Positions 53,699 through 63,214 of a stretch of 64,000 bases of DNA are shown piece by piece. The position numbers and the translations under genes are program-made. Origin of the DNA: CBDCZY01 sp965224745 (GTDB lineage Bacteria > Pseudomonadota > Gammaproteobacteria > Methylococcales > Methylomonadaceae); NCBI GenBank assembly GCA_965224745.1, contig CBDCZY010000010.1:186001-250000 (forward strand), in the 5' to 3' direction. Under the pieces are notes generated by a model, which saw only the letters and a list, made by a program, of their open reading frames with translations, searched no databases and had not been told where the DNA came from. Numbering within the stretch: position 1 is the stretch's first letter; every line of letters begins with the position of its first letter.

Positions 53699-56600
53699 TG
53701 TCCGCTTTGATTCAGTTTGCGCTGACTCAGCGTTTACTGATGATGATATTAATCATTTTGTTAGCGGCAGTCGGTTATTCAGCGTTTAATAATCTGCCCA
53801 TCGATGCCTTTCCCGATGTATCTCCCGTACAAGTCAAAGTAATCGTTAAATCACCAGGGTTGACACCTGAAGAAGTGGAAGTTCGAATAACCGCACCGAT
53901 TGAAATAGAACTGCTCGGAATTCCTCATCAAACCATGCTACGTTCTATTGCCAAGTACGCGTTAACTGATATTACTGTAGATTTTGAAGAGGGCACCGAT
54001 ATTTATTGGGCGCGACAACAAATCGCCGAAAGATTGAATGGCGTTTGGGGGGATTTACCCGATAATGTCGAAGGCGGTATTGCTCCAATGACCACACCGC
54101 TTGGCGAAATGTTCATGTTTACCATTGATGGTGATGCAGCAAGCATCATGGAACGACGTAGCCTTTTAGACTGGGTAATACGCCCAGCCCTCAGAACGGT
54201 ACCCGGAGTTGCTGATGTCAATAGTTTAGGGGGCTATGTCAGAAGTTTTGAAATAATTCCAGATAATCAACGCATGTCAGCTAGACATATCAGTATGCAA
54301 CAGCTGGTTGTAGCGATCCAAGGCAATAATAGCAACGATGGAGCTGGCCGCCTTAATGACGGTGAAGAAGCCTTGTTTGTTAGGGCTGAAGGAAGAATTA
54401 AGACAATTCAAGATATCGAAACCATTGTCGTTGATCAGCACCAGGGCTTTCCAATTACTGTGAACGACATTGCAGACATTCGTATAGGTTCAATGACTCG
54501 GTATGGTGCAGTCACCAAAAACGGTCAAGGAGAAGCAGTTGAAGGATTGGTGCTTGGTCTAAGAGGCGCTAACGCTCGTCAAACAGTTAAGGCCGTAGAA
54601 AAAAAGATAGCAGAAATCAGCCAGGGATTACCCCAAGGCATCACCATTAATACTTTTTATAACCGAGGAGATTTAGTATCCAAAGCCGTTGCGACGGTGG
54701 CTATAGCACTGGCTGAAGCCATCGTATTAGTGCTGATCTTGCTCATTCTGTTTCTTGGTGATATCAGAGCTTCTTTAACCGTTGCCTTGATGTTACCACT
54801 GGCTGCACTGTTTACTTTTATCTGTATGAAGGCAACCGGCATGTCTGCAAACTTGATGAGCTTGGGTGGCCTAGCTATCGCTATCGGTATGTTAGTGGAT
54901 GCTGCGGTGGTGGTGGTTGAAAATGTAATGACCTTTCTGGCACAATCAGAGAAAAATCAGCGGTTACCGCGTTTGCATTTGATCTATCGGGCAACTCGGG
55001 AAGTAGCTGTTCCTGTTACTTCAGGAATTTTGATCATCATCATTGTTTTTATTCCTTTACTCACCCTGCAAGGGCTTGAAGGGAAACTGTTCTCGCCAGT
55101 GGCTCAAACCATTGTTTATGCACTCAGTGGTTCGCTTTTGATGTCGCTCACCTTAATCCCGGTTTTATCGTCATATTTAATTAACAAAGTTTCTCATGAA
55201 GAACCTCGGCTTCTCAAGATGTTACGCAGCCACTATCAACCGATTTTGCATTGGAGTTTAGATCATGGCAAAACCGTTATTATCCTAGCCGCTGTATTAT
55301 TCGCACTAACCATACCCATTTTTATGTCCATAGGGAGTACCTTTATGCCTGCGATGGATGAAGGTGATCTGGTGATTCAAACAGAAAAGTTGCCATCTAT
55401 TACACTTGAGCAATCGGTAGCATTAGATGTTTTGGTGCAAAAAAACATTTTACAAAAAGTACCGGAAGTTACTGAGATTATTACCAGGGTAGGCTCAGAT
55501 GAAATTGGGCTCGACCCCATGAGTCTCAATGAAGCCGATAACTTTCTGGTGCTTAAACCCAAAAGTCAGTGGCGTATGGAGAGTAAAGGAGAACTGATCG
55601 AAGCCATTCGAAAGGCTATGCAGGAAACTCCAGGCATTGCTTTCGGCTTCACACAACCCATTGAAATGCGAGTTTCAGAGATGTTAACGGGTGTGAGGGG
55701 CGATGTGGCGATAAAATTATATGGTGAAAATCTTGCATTCCTAAACCGAAAAGCGGATGAAGTCAAAGGTATATTGGAGCATATCGAGGGCTCTACTGAT
55801 GTTTTTACCAGCCAAAACGAAGGGATGCAGTTTCTGCAGTTGTCCATTGACCGGCTTGCCGCTGGACGATTAGGTTTAGACGCAGATGTGATTGAAAACA
55901 TGTTGCGTGCCCAAATTGAGGGTCTAAATTTAGGTATCGTTCAAGAAGGTATAAAACGCACGCCGCTTATCATTCGTGGCAATATGCAACCCGCTGACTT
56001 AGATGGCATACAAATTTCACTACCCAACGAAAAAGGAACCGTTCCGGTAACGAGTATCGCAAAATTTGAACGCGTGGAAGGTTTGGTCAGTATTTCCCGG
56101 GAGCGTGGTCAGCGTTATGTAGTGATCCGCAGTAATGTTCAAGATCGCGATTTAGTCGGATTCGTCGATGAAGCCCAGAAAGCGATAGCTGAAAAAATCA
56201 ATTTGCCAGCAGGTTATCTGGTCGAATTTGGCGGTCAATTTGAAAATCAACAGCGCGCAGCCGCTAGGTTATCTCTGGTCATTCCTGTTTCTATTGGGTT
56301 GATCTTCTTAATATTGTTTTCAACGTTTAAATCCATTCGACAAGCCGTGTTGGTGTTATCAAATATACCCTTGGCAATGATTGGGGGCGTAATCGCTCTG
56401 TGGATATCAGGTGAATACTTCTCGGTTCCAGCTTCCGTCGGTTTTATTGCATTATTAGGTATTGCGGTATTAAATGGTGTTGTGATGGTGACATATTTCA
56501 ATCAATTGTCTGCATCAGGGATGCCGATACAAAAAGTAGTGGTGGAGGGATCGTTACGTCGATTAAGGCCGGTCATGATGACGGCCAGCATTGCTGCTTT

Positions 56601-56763
56601 TGGTTTGATACCATTACTATTCGCAACGGGTCCAGGTTCTGAAATTCAGCGACCATTAGCCATCGTAGTGATTGGTGGGCTGGTTTCGTCAACGGTTTTA
56701 ACGTTAATATTGTTACCGATACTGTACCGTCGTTTTGGACAATCCACGGGAGTACCTGCATGA
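53698..56763 (+). CDS. Heavy-metal RND permease (CzcA/CusA family, HME-RND)
   Basis: 1021 residues with the RND double six-helix plan. YSAFNNLPIDAFPDVSPVQVKV at the start is typical of the heavy-metal subfamily. TM4 reads AIGMLVDAAVVVVENV: an Asp but no DFG-x3-D motif, which points away from CzcA-type Zn/Co/Ni pumps and closer to CusA-like or other HME groups. The C-terminus has RRLRPVMMTASIAAFGLIPLL. The metal cannot be fixed from the sequence. Starts in a TAATG overlap with the fusion-protein gene. Confidence 0.9.
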   Translation: MSALIQFALTQRLLMMILIILLAAVGYSAFNNLPIDAFPDVSPVQVKVIVKSPGLTPEEVEVRITAPIEIELLGIPHQTMLRSIAKYALTDITVDFEEGTDIYWARQQIAERLNGVWGDLPDNVEGGIAPMTTPLGEMFMFTIDGDAASIMERRSLLDWVIRPALRTVPGVADVNSLGGYVRSFEIIPDNQRMSARHISMQQLVVAIQGNNSNDGAGRLNDGEEALFVRAEGRIKTIQDIETIVVDQHQGFPITVNDIADIRIGSMTRYGAVTKNGQGEAVEGLVLGLRGANARQTVKAVEKKIAEISQGLPQGITINTFYNRGDLVSKAVATVAIALAEAIVLVLILLILFLGDIRASLTVALMLPLAALFTFICMKATGMSANLMSLGGLAIAIGMLVDAAVVVVENVMTFLAQSEKNQRLPRLHLIYRATREVAVPVTSGILIIIIVFIPLLTLQGLEGKLFSPVAQTIVYALSGSLLMSLTLIPVLSSYLINKVSHEEPRLLKMLRSHYQPILHWSLDHGKTVIILAAVLFALTIPIFMSIGSTFMPAMDEGDLVIQTEKLPSITLEQSVALDVLVQKNILQKVPEVTEIITRVGSDEIGLDPMSLNEADNFLVLKPKSQWRMESKGELIEAIRKAMQETPGIAFGFTQPIEMRVSEMLTGVRGDVAIKLYGENLAFLNRKADEVKGILEHIEGSTDVFTSQNEGMQFLQLSIDRLAAGRLGLDADVIENMLRAQIEGLNLGIVQEGIKRTPLIIRGNMQPADLDGIQISLPNEKGTVPVTSIAKFERVEGLVSISRERGQRYVVIRSNVQDRDLVGFVDEAQKAIAEKINLPAGYLVEFGGQFENQQRAAARLSLVIPVSIGLIFLILFSTFKSIRQAVLVLSNIPLAMIGGVIALWISGEYFSVPASVGFIALLGIAVLNGVVMVTYFNQLSASGMPIQKVVVEGSLRRLRPVMMTASIAAFGLIPLLFATGPGSEIQRPLAIVVIGGLVSSTVLTLILLPILYRRFGQSTGVPA

Positions 56764-57065
56764 GCGCTGAAGAATTTTTAGTCATGCTCAATGTACCAGT
56801 CGAACTGGAAGAAAGTATGGTCGATTGCTTGTTGAGCCTGGAATCAGAAGATGGCTTCAGTAGTTTCCAAATAAATAGTCACGATCATCGTAATATTGGT
56901 TTATCTTTGGCTGAACAAGTCGCTGGCAGACAAAGAAAACTTCGGTTTCAGTTTTATCTCCCTAAGTCCCGGTTGGAACAATTGCAAGCAAAATTGCGTA
57001 AAGAATTTACCGGGTCTGGCATTCACTTCTGGATAATCCCTATGATGGATAGTGGTTATCTGTAG
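56760..57065 (+). CDS. DUF3240 protein of the metal RND operon
   Basis: 101 residues, alpha/beta, resembling PII-like ferredoxin-fold proteins. It includes VELEESMVDCLLSLE and a C-terminal IHFWIIPMMDSGYL. Overlaps the pump gene by ATGA. Proteins of this family recur at the end of HME-RND operons; a regulatory or metal-sensing part is likely but not demonstrated. Confidence 0.8.
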   Translation: MSAEEFLVMLNVPVELEESMVDCLLSLESEDGFSSFQINSHDHRNIGLSLAEQVAGRQRKLRFQFYLPKSRLEQLQAKLRKEFTGSGIHFWIIPMMDSGYL

Positions 57066-57183
57066 TAGATATATTGACTATTTTCTTTGTTGACTTGGAA
57101 TCTAAAAGTTATTGAGCGAATCAGTTGGTCGTGCTAAAAATAGTGTAGAAAAATACAGTAAATACCCTCAATGCTCCTGGTGA

Positions 57184-58230
57184 TTAACAACAAGAAGCGC
57201 CAGGCTCTGTAGTAATGCTATTGCTTGGTGGAGCGCAGTTAAATAAACCAAAATGCCTGGACTTATCACCTACAATGTCAAAATGCTGATTTAAACGACT
57301 AACGCTCAACATATCTGCTGTATTCCCGCAAATCCGCAGAGGAAGGCCTGTTTCAAAATGATGGTGATCATCTAAATCAAAGGCATGGGGAAATTCTTTC
57401 ATCGTACCTTGATAAATCGCAACTTGACCAAAATCTTCGCAACGGTCTTCCAGCGGTATTTTAAAAGCCCGAACGGTAATCGAACTGAAATTGACCATGC
57501 CGATTTTAGCAACAACTTCCGGGTCATCTAATGTAATAGGGCTACTTTGCACCACACGAAGATCCGGGCAACCCAACTGTTGCATGATGCGACGAAAATC
57601 TTCCCAGTAAAAAGCGCCACTCAAACATTCCCCAACCAATAAAGGGTCCGATTTTAATGAAACAGGAACACGACGATCAGCGTAGACATCCGAGAAATAG
57701 AGTTCACCACCAGTTTTTAGCACTCGAAAAATTTCGGATAATACTTGATGTTTGTTGGCGGATAAATTAACCACGCAATTGGATATCACGACATCCATTG
57801 AGTTATCGGCAATATCAACAGCGGCGAGATCTTCAATGTGGCCTCGTCGAAACTCAACATTAGAACTTGAATAGTTATATTTTTGAGTATGAAATTCGCG
57901 ATGGCGATTTGCTACAGCAAGTTGTTCATCCGTCATATCAACACCAATAACCCGACCTTGTTCACCGACTAACCTAGACAGCAAATAACAGTCTCTGCCA
58001 GAACCACAGCCTAAGTCTAAAACGCTAGTATCTTTTAAAGCAGTTGGCAAAGGAGATCCGCAGCCATAAAATCGATCCAGAACTTCTTGGTGAAGGTCGG
58101 ATAATAAGGGGCGTAAATGTTTGGGTGTAGTATCGATGGTACAACAAGCACTGGTCTTTAAATCTTTATTGGATTGCAGCGTTTGCCCGTAATATTCTTG
58201 TACGGTCTCGGCGATGGATAGATCGTTCAT
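57184..58230 (-). CDS. arsM: Arsenite S-adenosylmethionine methyltransferase
   Basis: 348 residues. SAM motif VLDLGCGSGRD lies at about 70-80. The As(III)-binding cysteines fit the ArsM plan: Cys57 in FYGCG, Cys152 in ISNCVVNL and Cys202 in GECLSGAFY, plus an N-terminal CC at 29-30. A C-terminal domain and a terminal CC pair follow. It methylates arsenite to volatile or more labile products. Convergent with the metal RND operon; no arsR or ars promoter element was recognised upstream at 58231-58499. Confidence 0.93.
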   Translation of the reverse strand: MNDLSIAETVQEYYGQTLQSNKDLKTSACCTIDTTPKHLRPLLSDLHQEVLDRFYGCGSPLPTALKDTSVLDLGCGSGRDCYLLSRLVGEQGRVIGVDMTDEQLAVANRHREFHTQKYNYSSSNVEFRRGHIEDLAAVDIADNSMDVVISNCVVNLSANKHQVLSEIFRVLKTGGELYFSDVYADRRVPVSLKSDPLLVGECLSGAFYWEDFRRIMQQLGCPDLRVVQSSPITLDDPEVVAKIGMVNFSSITVRAFKIPLEDRCEDFGQVAIYQGTMKEFPHAFDLDDHHHFETGLPLRICGNTADMLSVSRLNQHFDIVGDKSRHFGLFNCAPPSNSITTEPGASCC

Positions 58231-58499
58231 TACAGCTCCGAAATCAAAATATAAAATTATACTTGTTAATTAAGCGGTAAATGTATCTTATACTAATTTT
58301 TTCCTAATCTTAAATGACACACACTTGGACTTGTGTTGCCTTTCGAGGCTATACTCAGCAGAATAATGCCCATTATTTTTACCTTTAACCCGAACCGCTT
58401 GAAGGCGCGGTATTCTAACTACGTACTACCGAGTTCCTGATATAACTCTTCCACTATCAGCTCTTGCCCGATTACCATGAATAATCAATAATTATCGCG

Positions 58500-59417
58500 A
58501 TGACAGAAACATTATTTCAGATGGCTGTACTAATTGCTTGTGGCACCATTTGGCGATGGATTAGACCGGCCGGACTAGGTGCAGAGGAAACCCGTAAAGT
58601 ATTAACCAGCTTAGTCTATTATGTGCTGTTGCCTGCGTTAATTCTGGATGTTATGTGGCGCTCCAAGATTGATGATTCAGCGTTTCATTACAGTATTCTG
58701 GGTGTAGCCTGTATCGTGTTCGGTATTATGGTCGTTTGGCTCTATAGCCGAGTATTTTCTTTACCGAGACCCCAGTTGGGTGCGGTTATTCTGGCAACGT
58801 CGTTTCCTAACGTCACCTATTTAGGTCTGCCAGTGATGGTTAAGACCTTTGGCGAATGGTCCAAGGCAGTGGTCATTCAATTGGATGTGTTTGCAGCATC
58901 ACCGATGTTGCTGACGGTTGGTATTATGATTGCCCGTTATTATGGACGGTCTAGCAATAACAGCTCACAAATGTTCGTTATTTTGGCCACCGTTCCAGCA
59001 TTCTGGGTGGCCGGTATTGGGTTAGCATTGAATTTTAAAGGTGTGCAAATGCCGGAGTGGGTTGCTGGCGTTTTAAAGACATTAGCGGGTGGTATGGTGC
59101 CGCTGATGCTATTTTCTTTGGGCTTGGCGATTAGTTGGTCGTCGCTGCGTTGGCGAAATATTCCTTATGTGTTACCCGCTATTGTCATCAAGCTAGCGTT
59201 GATGCCTTTGTTTGCATGGTATTTGGTTGGTTTTTTAACCTTTAGCGGGCAGACCAAAGTGGCTGTTATTTTAGAAATGGCGATGCCTAGCATGGTGATG
59301 GGAATAGTGTTTTGCGATCGTTATAAACTGGATTCATCGCTTTATGCGATGATAGTGACCGTTACAACATTATTAAGTTTGTTAAGTTTGCCTTTTTGGT
59401 ACCGTCAATTGATTTAA
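58500..59417 (+). CDS. Auxin-efflux-carrier (AEC) family permease
   Basis: 305 residues with ten hydrophobic helices, including LVYYVLLPALILDVMW, ATSFPNVTYLGLPVM and MAMPSMVMGIVF, the hallmarks of AEC/PIN-like bacterial permeases. Substrates are usually organic anions or unknown. Divergent from arsM. The stop lies five bases before the CinA start. Confidence 0.87.
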   Translation: MTETLFQMAVLIACGTIWRWIRPAGLGAEETRKVLTSLVYYVLLPALILDVMWRSKIDDSAFHYSILGVACIVFGIMVVWLYSRVFSLPRPQLGAVILATSFPNVTYLGLPVMVKTFGEWSKAVVIQLDVFAASPMLLTVGIMIARYYGRSSNNSSQMFVILATVPAFWVAGIGLALNFKGVQMPEWVAGVLKTLAGGMVPLMLFSLGLAISWSSLRWRNIPYVLPAIVIKLALMPLFAWYLVGFLTFSGQTKVAVILEMAMPSMVMGIVFCDRYKLDSSLYAMIVTVTTLLSLLSLPFWYRQLI

Positions 59418-59422
59418 ACCAT

Positions 59423-60655
59423 ATGCATCCGCGCGCAGAAATTTTTTCTCAAGGTGAAGAATTGGTCACCGGGCAAACGGTCGATACCAACGCGGCCTGG
59501 TTATCAGAGCAGTTGTCTGATATAGGGTTCGACGTGGTTCGTCATTCAACGGTCGGCGATGAGCTGGAGCATTTGGTTGCTTTACTCAAAGAAATTCCTG
59601 CGCGCGCAGAGTTATGTATTTGTACGGGTGGTTTGGGGCCTACCACCGATGATTTGACCGCAACAGCAGTTGCTGCTGCGTTTGATCGGCCGCTGGTGTT
59701 CGATCCTGAAGCTTATCAACAAATCCAGTGTTATTACCAAGCCAGAAATCGAACTATGCCGGATTCCAACCGTAAACAAGCTATGTTACCGGCTGATGCC
59801 GAACGTTTGGATAATGTTTGGGGGACAGCACCTGGCTTTATGCTGCAACATCAAGCCTGTAGGTTTGCTTTTTTACCGGGTGTACCTTATGAAATGCGGC
59901 AACTATTCAGTGTGAAAATTAAACCGCAATTAGCAAAGCTTTTTTCTTTAAATCCAGGTCATTTGGTCATCATTAAAACGGTTGGGATTGGTGAATCGGA
60001 TATTCAAGAGCGGGTTAGTAAGGTTACTTTACCGCCATCGGTACAGCTTGGTTTTCGTGCCGACCCACAAGAAGTTCAGACTAAGCTTTTGTTTCCTGCG
60101 GAGAGTTCTTCCGAAGAACGCAGTCAAGTCAGCCGTTTAGTCGCTAAGCAACTGGAGCAATATGTTTTTGCGATAGATGGCATTGACGGGACGGCTGGTG
60201 ATTTGGTGGAGGTTATTGGTACAATGATGGCTCAGCAACAAAAAACGCTAGCGACCTTTGAAACGCTAACCCAAGGATTAATTGCAGGGAAGTGTTTGGG
60301 AGAAAACTGGTTGTTAGAAAACCGCTACGTACGCAATCTCCAATCATTTTGTCAAAGGCAGCAACTCAGCTATTGCAACGATCAACAGCAAGACCATGCC
60401 AAAGCCATGGCTGGCGAACTGGCTCAATGGATCAAACACCAGTCAGGGGCTGATTATGGTTTAGCACAATATGCCAAGGTAGATTCGAACCAATTGAAGG
60501 ACAATCAGCAACGCATTCCTATTTGCCAGGCATTAGCCTTTGAAGATCAAATTATCGCCGAACAAAAGCATGTCAGCGGATCTGCGTATCGGAAACAAAA
60601 TCAAGCCGCGATTTTAGCTCTGGATTTTTTTAGAAGGCAGCTGTTGCGGCACTAA
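59423..60655 (+). CDS. CinA-like protein with degenerate C-terminal amidase domain
   Basis: 410 residues from ATG 59423; it begins MHPRAEIFSQGEELVTGQ, the CinA start, with CTGGLGPTTDDLT in the MoCF-like N-terminal domain. That half should be an ADP-ribose/NMN-pathway pyrophosphatase. The C-terminal half aligns with PncC but the catalytic AESCTGGL is replaced by FETLTQGL, and GIAGP becomes AKVDSN. An SGADYGLA block remains. I infer loss of nicotinamide-nucleotide amidase activity. Confidence 0.85.
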   Translation: MHPRAEIFSQGEELVTGQTVDTNAAWLSEQLSDIGFDVVRHSTVGDELEHLVALLKEIPARAELCICTGGLGPTTDDLTATAVAAAFDRPLVFDPEAYQQIQCYYQARNRTMPDSNRKQAMLPADAERLDNVWGTAPGFMLQHQACRFAFLPGVPYEMRQLFSVKIKPQLAKLFSLNPGHLVIIKTVGIGESDIQERVSKVTLPPSVQLGFRADPQEVQTKLLFPAESSSEERSQVSRLVAKQLEQYVFAIDGIDGTAGDLVEVIGTMMAQQQKTLATFETLTQGLIAGKCLGENWLLENRYVRNLQSFCQRQQLSYCNDQQQDHAKAMAGELAQWIKHQSGADYGLAQYAKVDSNQLKDNQQRIPICQALAFEDQIIAEQKHVSGSAYRKQNQAAILALDFFRRQLLRH

Positions 60656-60730
60656 ATATCACTTATTCACCAATAATTCATTTAACAAAAGACCTATGAT
60701 AAAACCGAACAACCGCCTCCAGGAATTACT

Positions 60731-62620
60731 ATGCCATTAGTTAGACTTTCCTCTCTTTCCATCGCTTTCGGCACTCATGCTTTGTTAGATCATAGTGATT
60801 TTCAATTGGACGAAGGTGAACGTGTTGGTTTGATAGGCCGCAATGGTGAAGGTAAATCAACACTAATGAAAATCATCACTGGAGAAGTTAATGCAGATGA
60901 CGGGGATATTTGGCGCAAACCTGCATTAAGATTGGCGAAGCTGGAACAAGAACCGCAATTACCTGCTGGCTCAACCATTTATGATGCGGTAGCAAGCGGT
61001 TTAGGTGAAGTAGGTCAGTGGATCAGTCAATATCACGCGTTGTCGGTTGATATGCAGCCAGGGGATGATAAGGCACTGAAACAATTAGGGCATCTGCAAC
61101 ATCAGTTAGAAGCACATAATGGCTGGCAGATTCAACAGCGTGTCGAGAACGTTCTTAGCCGTCTCAGTTTGCCAGCCGATCAATCTGTGGATGATTTGTC
61201 AGGTGGTTGGAAAAGGCGTGTGTCGTTGGCGCGTGCTTTGGTCATTGAGCCAGAAGTGTTGTTATTGGACGAGCCGACCAACCATTTGGATCTGGAAAGC
61301 ATCCTTTGGTTAGAAGAGCAATTACTGAATTTTAATGGTGCTCTGATGTTTGTTACCCATGATCGCTCATTCCTGCAAAAATTAGCCACTCGTATCGTTG
61401 ATCTGGATCGTGGAAAACTTGTTTCTTGGCCGGGTAATTATCAACAATATCTGATTCGAAAAGCAGCGGCTCTCGAAGAAGAAGAAAGTCAAAATGCGTT
61501 ATTTGATAAGAAACTGGCACAGGAAGAAGTGTGGATACGCCAAGGGATTAAAGCTCGTCGCACACGTAATGAAGGGCGGGTGAGGGCGCTAAAAAAGTTG
61601 CGAGAGGAACGTACACAACGTCGTAATCAGCAGGGTAAAGTGAAACTGGAACTGGATCAGGGCGCTGCTTCTGGGCGTAAAGTTATTGAAGCCAAAAACA
61701 TTACCCACGGCTATGACAGTCAAACCATTATTCAAGACTTTTCAACGCAAATACAGCGTGGCGATAAAATCGGTCTGATTGGCCCAAACGGTTGCGGTAA
61801 AACAACCTTGTTGAATATTTTACTGCAAAATATAACGCCCGACACTGGTAATGTTGTACATGGAACGCGTATCCAAATCGCTTATTTTGATCAATTGAGA
61901 GAACAATTAGATCCGGAAATGACGGTGGCAGATTCCGTAGCGCATGGTAATGAGTTTTTAGAAATAGGCGGTAACCGGCGACATGTGATGTCCTATTTAA
62001 GCGACTTCTTGTTTTCATCTGCCCGTGCTCGTTCGCCTGTCAAAAGCTTATCTGGCGGCGAGAAGAATCGCTTATTATTGGCCCGTTTGTTTACCCGGCC
62101 GGCTAATCTATTGGTCATGGACGAACCGACTAACGACCTGGATTTAGAAACCTTGGATTTACTGGAAGATCGCTTGGTCGAGTATGCTGGCACGTTACTT
62201 TTGGTGAGCCACGACAGGGTTTTTCTCGATAATGTTGTCACCAGTATCTTGGTGTTCGAAGGCGAAGGGGTTGTTAACGAGTACGTTGGCGGTTACTCAG
62301 ACTGGCAAACTCGGCAACACCGCATTAGTGCTGCCAAATCTACCAGACAAACACCTGCTTCAAACACCACTCAAACAACAGCTAAGCCAAAAAAACTCAG
62401 TTATAAGAATAAGCGCGAACTGGACGAATTACCTGCGCTCATTGAAACACTGGAACAACAACAAGGTGACTTGAATGAACAAATAGCAAAACCTGAATTT
62501 TTTCAGCAAGAGCAAAGTTACGTCAATGAACAGTTAGATGAACTAAAACAGTTGGAACTTAAATTAGAGGGTGCTTACAACCGTTGGGCTGAGTTGGAAG
62601 GGCAGTCTGAACAATCTTGA
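60731..62620 (+). CDS. uup: ABC-F ATPase Uup
   Basis: 629 residues. Two ABC cassettes: Walker A GRNGEGKST (about 37-45) with LSGGWKRR and LLLDEPTNHLD, then GPNGCGKTT with LSGGEKNR and LVMDEPTNDLD. A linker rich in basic helices (RRTRNEGRVRALKKL) and a C-terminal coiled coil identify Uup. It acts on ribosomes or DNA intermediates in the cytoplasm. Confidence 0.95.
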   Translation: MPLVRLSSLSIAFGTHALLDHSDFQLDEGERVGLIGRNGEGKSTLMKIITGEVNADDGDIWRKPALRLAKLEQEPQLPAGSTIYDAVASGLGEVGQWISQYHALSVDMQPGDDKALKQLGHLQHQLEAHNGWQIQQRVENVLSRLSLPADQSVDDLSGGWKRRVSLARALVIEPEVLLLDEPTNHLDLESILWLEEQLLNFNGALMFVTHDRSFLQKLATRIVDLDRGKLVSWPGNYQQYLIRKAAALEEEESQNALFDKKLAQEEVWIRQGIKARRTRNEGRVRALKKLREERTQRRNQQGKVKLELDQGAASGRKVIEAKNITHGYDSQTIIQDFSTQIQRGDKIGLIGPNGCGKTTLLNILLQNITPDTGNVVHGTRIQIAYFDQLREQLDPEMTVADSVAHGNEFLEIGGNRRHVMSYLSDFLFSSARARSPVKSLSGGEKNRLLLARLFTRPANLLVMDEPTNDLDLETLDLLEDRLVEYAGTLLLVSHDRVFLDNVVTSILVFEGEGVVNEYVGGYSDWQTRQHRISAAKSTRQTPASNTTQTTAKPKKLSYKNKRELDELPALIETLEQQQGDLNEQIAKPEFFQQEQSYVNEQLDELKQLELKLEGAYNRWAELEGQSEQS

Positions 62621-62762
62621 TCGGTAAAATTATCCTTGGGGCACCCTTGTAAATCATTCCGATTTATTATGAGATTTTCTCCGTAAACACATTGCATCTC
62701 ACCGCAAACTAGACTATCCTCTTCGCTTTGCTTACCCAGCGCTAAGCAAACTTTCAAAATTT

Positions 62763-62852
62763 GGAGAGGTGTCCGAGTGGTTGAAGGAGCACGCCTGGAA
62801 AGTGTGTATACGTTAACGCGTATCGAGGGTTCGAATCCCTCTCTCTCCGCCA
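62763..62852 (+). tRNA. tRNA-Ser (GGA anticodon)
   Basis: 90 bases ending with an encoded CCA. The acceptor GGAGAGG pairs with TCTCTCC, the D arm is followed by the anticodon loop CTGGAAA (anticodon 62797-62799), a long variable arm (GTATACGTTAACGCGTATC) and GGTTCGAATCC T loop. The long variable arm is the serine-type signature. Confidence 0.97.
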
Positions 62853-63214
62853 TCAAATCAATTCTTAAGATCTAGCCTACCAACGAGCCTGAACAAACAG
62901 GTAAAAAAAAGGGTGTTGATGGTTTTGTAAGATCCTTTTAAAGTAAGAGTAGTGGTAATATTGTAACTGTTATCATGCATTTTTACATGATTGGAAGTAG
63001 CTCTCTATTGTAGTGATGTATAAAGAGCTATAAACAAATCTCATGCATCTTATAACATAATGTTATATTTCTGAATTGTAACTCCGTTAAGATCTCAAAC
63101 TTAGAGGATATAATTGAGCGCTCCCGTTAATATTGGCATGATTCGTTAGTTGTTTTACGGAGTGTATTTCTCAAGTACGTGAGTTTTATAACTTTAATAT
63201 TTAGGAGTGTTTAC
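62853..63214. other. Intergenic region upstream of Gfo/Idh/MocA gene
   Basis: About 360 bases, AT-rich, with several short inverted repeats, including the 17-bp palindrome at 63051-63067 listed separately. No open frame was recognised. Confidence 0.4.
63051..63067. promoter_or_regulatory. 17-bp palindrome, possible operator
   Basis: TATAACATAATGTTATA is a perfect palindrome around a central A, 148 bp upstream of the oxidoreductase start. Its size suits a dimeric regulator, but AT-rich palindromes arise by chance, so confidence is low. Confidence 0.3.

Noticed and set aside
62575..62856. 93-codon minus-strand open frame over the tRNA
   Set aside because: It covers the tRNA-Ser gene and the end of uup; tRNA complements often give spurious frames.
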